From JADHUC01 sp964617665 (lineage in GTDB: Bacteria > Planctomycetota > Planctomycetia > Pirellulales > Pirellulaceae), in the NCBI GenBank assembly GCA_964617665.1, contig CAZUAH010000674.1, forward strand, positions 1-7,195: a stretch of DNA of 7,195 nucleotides. Direction: 5' to 3'. Shown here in pieces: positions 1 through 5,089 of the stretch. Both the position numbers and the translations under genes were made by a program. Below the pieces are notes generated by a model. That model searched no databases and was not told where the DNA came from. It saw only the letters and a list, made by a program, of their open reading frames with translations. Within the stretch, counting starts at the first letter, position 1; each line of letters starts with the position of its first letter.

Positions 1-1389
1 GGACCGGCGGCTAGCGCCTTGCCGCTCAACATACTCAGCCAATGTCGGCAGACCAATTGCGTCCGAAAGCAATGGCCTCGGGTTTTCCACAAACGCTGCC
101 GGGCGAACGTTCTTCGCGATCTCGGCAACGTGCGTGTCAAGCGCTGCCTTCATCGCTTGGATGCGATCGGGATGCTGATCCGCGACGTTATTCCGCTCGC
201 CGAGGTCCGCCTCCAGGTCGTACAGCTCTGTGAACCAGTCCGCTTTGACTCGGTAACGGACTAGCTTCCATTGACCTTGACGAATGCCGTCGTTTTCGTA
301 GTACAACGTCTCGTGCGGCGAGTTCGCAGTTGGTTTGCCAAGCAGGATACCGCTGACGTCCTTGCCATCGATGATGCGATCCGTCGGCACACTCTGCCCG
401 GTCAGTTTGGCGACGGTCGGCAGAACGTCGGTCGTCGTCATGATCTCCGATGAAACGCTGCCCGCGGGAATCTTGCCGGGCCACCATGCAAGCGTCGCCA
501 CGCGCATATGCCCTTCATACTTGGGACCGAACTTGGCTCCACACAGTGGCCCGGACGAAGTCTTGCCGCCTCCGCCGTTGTCGTTGGTGAACAACACGAA
601 CGTGTTCTCGGCTATCCTGAGATCTCGAAGCGTCTGCAGGATGCGACCGGTCGAGTTGTCCACTTCCGAGATCAAGGCAGTCATTGGGTCATCGCCAGCC
701 GCCTCAAGTCGCTCGGGAGTGACCATAAATGGATAATGCACGGCCGAATGGGGCACATATGCAAAAAAAGGTTCGTCACTGTGTTGCTTGATGAAATCAA
801 CGGCTGCATCGGTGATCGCATCGGTGATCACCGCCTGACTCGCTTCATCCGGAATGTGAGCAACCGGTTCGTTCTGCTTCATCCACGGTAGCGGCGGGTA
901 ATTCCGCTTCGGATTGCCCTTCACCCACATGTCGTTGGAATAGGGGATGCCGGCGTATTCGTCGAAGCCCTGACGAGTTGGCAGGAACTCCGGCTGATCG
1001 CCCAGATGCCACTTGCCGAAACAGCCAGTTGCATAACCGCCCTTTTTCAGAATCTCGGCGATCGTGATTTCGCTGGGATTGAGTCCTCGCTCGTCAGCCG
1101 GAAACACAACGCTCGCACCCATCCCGATACGATCGGCATAGCAACCGGTCATCAGAGCGGATCGCGAGGGAGTACACGCCGATGAACTGACGTAGAAATC
1201 CGTCAGCTTCATGCCCTCGGCCGCCATCCGATCGAGATGCGGCGTGTCGCGCGATGCACCAAACGGTCCGATATCTCCATAGCCCATGTCGTCAATGAAG
1301 ATGATGACGATGTTTGGCCTGTCGGTCGCAGTTGCGTTAGTCGCCACAAATGTTGCGGCGAGAAGCATAGTGAAACGAAAGATGTTCAT
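1..1389 (-). CDS. Secreted type I sulfatase (3' end beyond window)
   Basis: Formylglycine-dependent sulfatase (alkaline phosphatase superfamily) that hydrolyses sulfate esters, probably on a polysaccharide outside the cytoplasm. The frame is open for all 463 codons from the ATG at 1389 to the left edge, with no stop, so the C-terminus lies outside; it already covers most of a usual 450-550-residue sulfatase. Residues 1-22 are a short hydrophobic signal peptide. RPNIVIIFIDDMGYGD (24-39) supplies the metal-binding Asp pair D33-D34. C72-T-P-S-R76 is the canonical site converted to formylglycine, followed by SALMTG. GKWHLG (125-130) supplies K126 and H128. H214/H218 lie in PHSAVHYP, and FTNDNG (267-272) supplies D270-N271. 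YEGHMRV (291-297) precedes WWPGKIPAG. All core sulfatase residues are present, so it should be active once matured. Its ATG overlaps the stop of the upstream esterase (ATGA), which implies translational coupling. The substrate is not readable from sequence. Confidence 0.95.
   Translation of the reverse strand, partial: MNIFRFTMLLAATFVATNATATDRPNIVIIFIDDMGYGDIGPFGASRDTPHLDRMAAEGMKLTDFYVSSSACTPSRSALMTGCYADRIGMGASVVFPADERGLNPSEITIAEILKKGGYATGCFGKWHLGDQPEFLPTRQGFDEYAGIPYSNDMWVKGNPKRNYPPLPWMKQNEPVAHIPDEASQAVITDAITDAAVDFIKQHSDEPFFAYVPHSAVHYPFMVTPERLEAAGDDPMTALISEVDNSTGRILQTLRDLRIAENTFVLFTNDNGGGGKTSSGPLCGAKFGPKYEGHMRVATLAWWPGKIPAGSVSSEIMTTTDVLPTVAKLTGQSVPTDRIIDGKDVSGILLGKPTANSPHETLYYENDGIRQGQWKLVRYRVKADWFTELYDLEADLGERNNVADQHPDRIQAMKAALDTHVAEIAKNVRPAAFVENPRPLLSDAIGLPTLAEYVERQGASRRS
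806..829. repeat. Perfect 12-bp tandem duplication inside the sulfatase gene
   Basis: GCATCGGTGATC occurs twice head to tail (806-817 and 818-829). On the coding strand it gives the doubled tetrapeptide ITDA-ITDA at residues 188-195, just before AVDFI. The duplication is in frame, so the reading frame is preserved. It looks like a recent slippage or small tandem duplication in a surface helix ahead of the conserved PFFAYVPHSAVHYP strand. Confidence 0.8.
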
Positions 1390-2291
1390 TGTTTGTTTTC
1401 CAGAAACTCCAGCAAAATCTTCTCGTCGATCGCATAAGTCGCACCGTGCCCTTCGCCCGAAACCTTGTAGTGAACGACGTCGCCGTCGAGGTAACTGAAT
1501 ATCTCCAGCTTGCCTACGACCCTGCTCGGGCGGGAAAGCTTCTCGCCTTTGTATCCCATGGCTGTTGCCCACAGGAAGATCGATTCTTCGGCGTCGACAA
1601 ACCCGAGCTTGCCGCCCTTTGCGGGAATGACCTTGGAAGGGCCGCCACGATACGGAATCAGGCGATCGTCCGTTCCTGAGATGTTCATCAGACGTTTGCC
1701 GGTCAGCGGTGTGGCTATGGCCTGATAATTGTTGTTGTCGCCTTTCGATTTGAAGTTTCGTCCGTCGTGCTGGAATACGTTGAGTGGACTGACGCCGGTC
1801 ACATAGTTGCGGATGTTCGGCAGCCTGTATTCGATGGCCAACTGATTCACCAGCGCAGCGCCATTCGACGAGCCCATGATGGTGAAGTCGTCCTTCTGGA
1901 CGTTGTCGTACGCCGATAGCTTCTCTACGATCGCTTCGATGAATCCGCGATCGTCCGCCTTCGAACGTTCGGACACGATGTTCCAGCTCTTCAGATAGCC
2001 GTCTGGAAACACCATGACATATCTTGCCGCCAATGTCGGGTGTCGCCTCAGGAATCCGTTCATCGCCCCCTTCGCGTTTCCGCCGTTGCCATGCAGGAAG
2101 ATGAAGACGGGCAACTTCCGCTGATCGGTGCGTTTCGGCACGCTGACGTAGTACGGTCGCTTGAAAATCTTCTCCTGCGACCACGACTGTGTAACGAAAT
2201 ACTCGCCGGTCGTTAGCTCCCCACTCGTCGCGACGAGCGGAGCACTGCTGACGGTCAAGACCGCGGCTAATATCAAAAGGAGTCTTTTCAC
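1386..2291 (-). CDS. Secreted PHB-depolymerase/LpqC-like esterase (alpha/beta hydrolase)
   Basis: Predicted exported carboxylesterase of the polyhydroxybutyrate depolymerase/LpqC group, related to CE1 feruloyl and acetyl-xylan esterases. The GTG at 2291 is chosen because it puts a clean signal peptide (MKRLLLILAAVLTVSSA) first and has GGAGA eight bases upstream. Extending the frame to the ATG at 2480 would add 63 residues of non-signal sequence overlapping the preceding gene. The product is 301 aa. Visible landmarks are FLHGNGG (65-71, oxyanion-hole loop), IMGSSNGA with nucleophile S142 in G-x-S-x-G, SGTDDRLIPY with D208 or D209 as the acid, and GEGHG with catalytic H282. This is a complete Ser-Asp-His triad in the expected order. 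There is no separate binding domain. It lies 31 bp after the small peptide gene, and its stop overlaps the sulfatase start (ATGA). A role removing acetyl or feruloyl groups from a glycan is inferred from the neighbours; PHB degradation itself is less likely in this context. Confidence 0.88.
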   Translation of the reverse strand: MKRLLLILAAVLTVSSAPLVATSGELTTGEYFVTQSWSQEKIFKRPYYVSVPKRTDQRKLPVFIFLHGNGGNAKGAMNGFLRRHPTLAARYVMVFPDGYLKSWNIVSERSKADDRGFIEAIVEKLSAYDNVQKDDFTIMGSSNGAALVNQLAIEYRLPNIRNYVTGVSPLNVFQHDGRNFKSKGDNNNYQAIATPLTGKRLMNISGTDDRLIPYRGGPSKVIPAKGGKLGFVDAEESIFLWATAMGYKGEKLSRPSRVVGKLEIFSYLDGDVVHYKVSGEGHGATYAIDEKILLEFLENKQ

Positions 2292-2299
2292 GGTGAGTG

Positions 2300-2304
2300 T
2301 CTCC
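2300..2304 (-). promoter_or_regulatory. Shine-Dalgarno GGAGA deciding the GTG start at 2291
   Basis: On the minus strand GGAGA sits eight bases before GTG AAA AGA. Together with the signal peptide that begins there, it identifies GTG as the start and excludes the upstream ATG of the same frame. Confidence 0.7.
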
Positions 2305-2322
2305 GGTTGTTGTATGGTGTGT

Positions 2323-2526
2323 CTACTCACAATTGACCTTGTCGGAGGCGCCCCAGCCGGTCGGATCACCGATCTTGACCCGCACGTCTTCGGGCGTGAC
2401 CTCGCCATTGCCGGTTGCACCTTCCATGGAATACCAATAAGGATTGGCGGGATTCTGTTCCGACGCCCGACTGCTGGCAAAAAACACTGCTGACACTGCG
2501 AACGATAGGATAACGTCTTTGATCAT
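2323..2526 (-). CDS. Small secreted peptide of unknown function (67 aa)
   Basis: I do not recognise this protein. The ATG at 2526 has a strong GGAGG seven bases upstream (2538-2534), and the frame ends in TAG at 2323. Residues 1-21 (MIKDVILSFAVSAVFFASSRA) form a typical signal peptide with probable cleavage near SSRA/SEQ. That leaves a mature peptide of about 46 residues that is acidic, rich in Gly, Pro and Trp/Tyr (NPYWYSMEGATGNGE, then a DPTGWGASD stretch), and ends in NCE with a single Cys. There is no membrane segment in the mature part and no lipobox. It sits between two esterase genes on the same strand, with gaps of 51 bp upstream and 31 bp downstream, so it is almost certainly co-transcribed with them. 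The strong ribosome site, the signal peptide and the position inside an operon support a real gene. The function is unknown; an accessory or binding peptide is only a guess. Confidence 0.75.
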   Translation of the reverse strand: MIKDVILSFAVSAVFFASSRASEQNPANPYWYSMEGATGNGEVTPEDVRVKIGDPTGWGASDKVNCE

Positions 2527-2533
2527 CAGTAAA

Positions 2534-2538
2534 CCTCC
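2534..2538 (-). promoter_or_regulatory. Shine-Dalgarno GGAGG of the small peptide gene
   Basis: Minus-strand GGAGG with a seven-base spacer to the ATG at 2526. It is one of the two strongest ribosome sites in the window and the main support for translation of the 67-residue peptide. Confidence 0.75.
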
Positions 2539-2577
2539 GTCGTGATTCTATCGGAAATTCTCATGGTGCGCATCCCA

Positions 2578-4896
2578 TCAGAAGTCGTCATCACAGTGTC
2601 TCAAGAACGAATTGGCCGGTAGGCCCTCAGCGTTCATGAGGTTCGGTCCGGCGGTTTCGTGCCACGCAAAACGCACCCAGTGGGGTTCGGCAACTTCAGC
2701 CGCCCCAACAACGAGGCTATCGCCGTCGATGATGGCTGTCGCCCGGACGAAGACTTGATCGCTGCCCGCCACTTCGAACCATGTGAGCGGTTGGCCGTCG
2801 CGCGAGGCGAGTCCGCTACCGGTATGATCAAACGAAACTCGTAGTTGGTTTCCTTCGCGCGTGACACGATTCACTATCGGCCCCGCGTGGATCAGGTCCT
2901 TGCGCCCGTAGGTTCCATGCAACGCCCACAGAGCCAGACGATCGCCGACCGGCGCTTTGTTTGTGGGATGGATATTCTCGACGTTTCCCACATCATTGAT
3001 GACAGCCATCCCGGAGTTCGGGATCAGGTTCATGGCTGCGGTCTGGGCAGCCCAGAGTTCGGGAAGTTGGTAGATCGCATCCCCGCGATAATTGAAGGGC
3101 GCCAATTGCACGAAGTAGAAAGGCAGGTTCTTGTCACGCCATGCTTTGCGCCAGTCACCGACCAAGGTTTGCATCTTGGCCGTATAGGAACGGCCATCTG
3201 CGATGTTTGCTTCCGCCTGATACCAGATAACGCCCTTGATTGGCATGCGAGTGTAGGGGTGTACGCGCGAGTTGTAGAAAGTATCCGTTCCCGTTGGCGA
3301 CAGGCCCACAGCCCATTTCTCGATCCGAGTGCCGCCCTGGCTGGAGTTGATCAGCCCGATCGGAATCTGCAGTTCGGACTGTAGATTCTTGCCGAAGTAA
3401 TAGGCCACGGCGGAGAAATCGCTTACGGTTTCGGAGCTGCACTGCCGCCATGTGGCTCGCTCGGTGAGATCTTCCCAGGGAGTGGCGGCTCGCGTTTCGG
3501 GTGTCCTGACGAGTCTCAGGTTCGGATACTGCGCTGAGGCGATCTCCTTAGCGCTGTTGTCGGTATGGACTAGAGGCCAAGCCATGTTGGACTGGCCGGA
3601 GCAGAACCAGACATCCCCGACCAGCAGATTCGACAGTTGAAGCGCGCGAGTACCGCTAGCCACCGACATGGTAATCGGGCCGGGCGAAGTTGCCTTCATC
3701 GAGGGCAGCGTCACGGCCCAGTTTCCGTCTTCGTCGGCCGTGGCTTTTGCCAATTCGCCAGTACCTATACGCACGTGCACGGACTGGTTTGCCACGGCTT
3801 TGCCCCACACGGGAATCGGTGCGTTTTGCTGCAGTACCATATCGTCGTCAAATAGGTTTCCCAGACGCAAGAATCCAATCACCGGGATAGTCAACGTCCG
3901 GGTCTCCGAACTGCCGCGGCCGTCCTCGACTTTGACGACCAGTTTGTTATCTCCCGCATCTGCAAACCGAGGTGTACCGCTCAACGCGCCATCCGGTTGG
4001 ACCGTCAACCAATCGGGACCGTTGAGACGAGTGAAGGTCAAGCGATCGCCGTCCTTGTCGTCCGCATAGTTCGCCAGCAAATCGTGGAAGGGACTGCTCT
4101 CGAAAATGGCCTCCAGGCTCAGGTCGTAAGGTGAACTAATGAAGGACACCGGCAGATTGTGCGTTCCCGGCACGCCGCGTATGGACGCATTGTCCAGATA
4201 CGTCCTCTGGAAATACTGTCCCGACCCCTTGTTATTTACATTCAGCAGGACTCGCCCATAGGCCGTATTCGGCGGAGCCTTGACACTGCCATTGAGTATG
4301 TTCCATTTCTTAACGGGAGCTGTGGCATAGTCCGCCTCAGCCACTGTCGACACGGGGCCGATGGCTTTGTCGTGGGCATCCAGCCATTCGACTTGGATGC
4401 GTGGCTGCCAGCGACTATCGTGGCTGCCCGGATTCAAGTAATCGATAGAAAACTGATACGTTTCTCCCGACCGGGCACTGAAGAACTGACAGATCGACGT
4501 GGCGCCCCAGCGATATTCTAGGGCTTGATTGCCCTTGCCAACTTGCCAGTCACGCTTGCCACAGGTAAGCCAGGAGTTAAACTCACTTTCTTTCCAGAGC
4601 AGCCTTCGCCAACCTTTGCACACGAACGACGCAGGCTTGTCGTATTCCGGAGTCCCGATTTCGAAATCACCATTAACCAGCAATTCAACAGGATCTTGGG
4701 CCTGTGCGACGCAGTAGCCCGCCGCGAGCGAAATGCTTGCAGCGATAACGAGGCTTACATATTTCATGATATTGAGATCACCCCAGTTCTCCGATCCCCG
4801 TTCGTCGGCGTCTTCGACATTCGTGTGCCGTTGCATCGCCGCGAACAATGCCGCCACGGCGTCCCATCCGAATGTTCGGATGGCTGACATATTCAT
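2578..4896 (-). CDS. Multi-domain sialate O-acetylesterase-type (SASA, SGNH) esterase
   Basis: Exported carbohydrate esterase resembling sialate 9-O-acetylesterases; in planctomycetes such enzymes probably deacetylate various glycans. Numbering is from the ATG at 4896 (772 aa). Residues 1-43 are a non-hydrophobic extension; 44-67 (MKYVSLVIAASISLAAG..) are a signal peptide. About 68-241, opening with LLVNGDFEIG and ending with YLDNASIRG, is a beta-sandwich like CBM4/9 carbohydrate-binding modules. About 243-341 is an Ig/cadherin-like domain with DGDRLTF, LSGTPRFADAG and KVEDGRG signatures. From 342 on is the SASA region: GQSNM (434-438, nucleophile S436), SSQGGTRIEKW (GGT 521-523), GVIWYQAEAN (555-564), and NIHPTNKAPVG with catalytic H643. 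A C-terminal beta domain follows. Family members usually read WYQGE and DIHP; here G is A561 and D is N641. Start choice: GGAGG five bases before 4896 favours that ATG; the ATG at 4767 (729 aa) starts directly at the signal peptide but has only a weak ribosome site. A GTG at 5001 extends the frame further without support. First gene of the minus-strand operon. Confidence 0.9.
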   Translation of the reverse strand: MNMSAIRTFGWDAVAALFAAMQRHTNVEDADERGSENWGDLNIMKYVSLVIAASISLAAGYCVAQAQDPVELLVNGDFEIGTPEYDKPASFVCKGWRRLLWKESEFNSWLTCGKRDWQVGKGNQALEYRWGATSICQFFSARSGETYQFSIDYLNPGSHDSRWQPRIQVEWLDAHDKAIGPVSTVAEADYATAPVKKWNILNGSVKAPPNTAYGRVLLNVNNKGSGQYFQRTYLDNASIRGVPGTHNLPVSFISSPYDLSLEAIFESSPFHDLLANYADDKDGDRLTFTRLNGPDWLTVQPDGALSGTPRFADAGDNKLVVKVEDGRGSSETRTLTIPVIGFLRLGNLFDDDMVLQQNAPIPVWGKAVANQSVHVRIGTGELAKATADEDGNWAVTLPSMKATSPGPITMSVASGTRALQLSNLLVGDVWFCSGQSNMAWPLVHTDNSAKEIASAQYPNLRLVRTPETRAATPWEDLTERATWRQCSSETVSDFSAVAYYFGKNLQSELQIPIGLINSSQGGTRIEKWAVGLSPTGTDTFYNSRVHPYTRMPIKGVIWYQAEANIADGRSYTAKMQTLVGDWRKAWRDKNLPFYFVQLAPFNYRGDAIYQLPELWAAQTAAMNLIPNSGMAVINDVGNVENIHPTNKAPVGDRLALWALHGTYGRKDLIHAGPIVNRVTREGNQLRVSFDHTGSGLASRDGQPLTWFEVAGSDQVFVRATAIIDGDSLVVGAAEVAEPHWVRFAWHETAGPNLMNAEGLPANSFLRHCDDDF
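4864..4883. promoter_or_regulatory. Perfect 9+9 bp inverted repeat, operator-like
   Basis: CCATCCGAA-TG-TTCGGATGG, a perfect dyad with a 2-base centre, starts 13 bases after the esterase ATG at 4896 on the minus strand. In RNA it would form an 8-bp stem with a 4-base loop just inside the coding region if translation starts at 4896, or in the 5' leader if it starts at 4767. It could be a repressor half-site pair or a translation-modulating hairpin. No regulator gene is visible in the window. Confidence 0.4.
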
Positions 4897-4901
4897 GTTT
4901 G

Positions 4902-4906
4902 CCTCC
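4902..4906 (-). promoter_or_regulatory. Strong Shine-Dalgarno GGAGG ahead of the SASA esterase
   Basis: GGAGG on the minus strand lies five bases before the ATG at 4896 and eleven before a second in-frame ATG at 4890. It favours translation beginning 43 codons upstream of the signal peptide rather than at the ATG at 4767, which is preceded only by a distant GGGGTGA. Confidence 0.6.
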
Positions 4907-4973
4907 AGATTCAAGTTTTGCTCGACAACCTTGTCAGGTCGGCCTTCAACTTCCTGAGTGCGGCTTGCTGTTT

Positions 4974-4991
4974 CTGTTGATAGATCAACAG
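4974..4991. promoter_or_regulatory. Perfect 8+8 bp inverted repeat in the divergent region
   Basis: CTGTTGAT-AG-ATCAACAG is a perfect dyad with a 2-base centre, followed five bases later by the 10-bp palindrome GGCACGTGCC (4997-5006). No gene ends here, so a terminator is unlikely. The form and the position between divergent genes fit a binding site for a dimeric regulator. The identity of that regulator is unknown. Confidence 0.4.
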
Positions 4992-5089
4992 CGCCAGGCA
5001 CGTGCCCCGCTCACCGCGCACAAGGGGACGCTATCGCATCAGGTCGAATCCGGTAGAATCAACATTGCAACCACGACACATTCATTCAT

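Larger units (their letters stand above)
4897..5089. promoter_or_regulatory. Divergent intergenic region with putative promoters and palindromes
   Basis: About 193 bp separate the divergently read esterase and EF-hand genes, so promoters for both directions must lie here or slightly inside the gene starts. No convincing -35/-10 pair could be read. A TAGAAT hexamer (5054-5059, plus strand) is a possible -10 for the EF-hand gene but lacks a matching -35. The region holds two adjacent palindromes (4974-4991 and 4997-5006). Confidence 0.5.

Noticed and set aside
822..833. 12-bp palindrome CGGTGATCACCG in the first sulfatase
   Set aside because: It overlaps the tandem repeat inside a conserved coding region; short palindromes of this size are common by chance.
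2224..2237. 14-bp palindrome CTCGTCGCGACGAG within the esterase signal-peptide region
   Set aside because: Perfect, but expected by chance roughly once in two windows of this size, and fully explained as coding sequence.
2292..2480. Upstream ATG extension (63 codons) of the LpqC-like esterase
   Set aside because: It overlaps the small peptide gene in another frame, puts Arg/Pro-rich sequence ahead of a normal signal peptide, and lacks a ribosome site, while GTG at 2291 has one.
2845..3384. Plus-strand 179-codon frame opposite the SASA esterase
   Set aside because: No recognisable domain or ribosome site; the opposite strand encodes conserved esterase motifs throughout this stretch.
4897..5001. 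GTG at 5001 as the start of the SASA esterase
   Set aside because: No Shine-Dalgarno there, and it would run translation through the palindrome cluster. The GGAGG at 4902-4906 points to the ATG at 4896.
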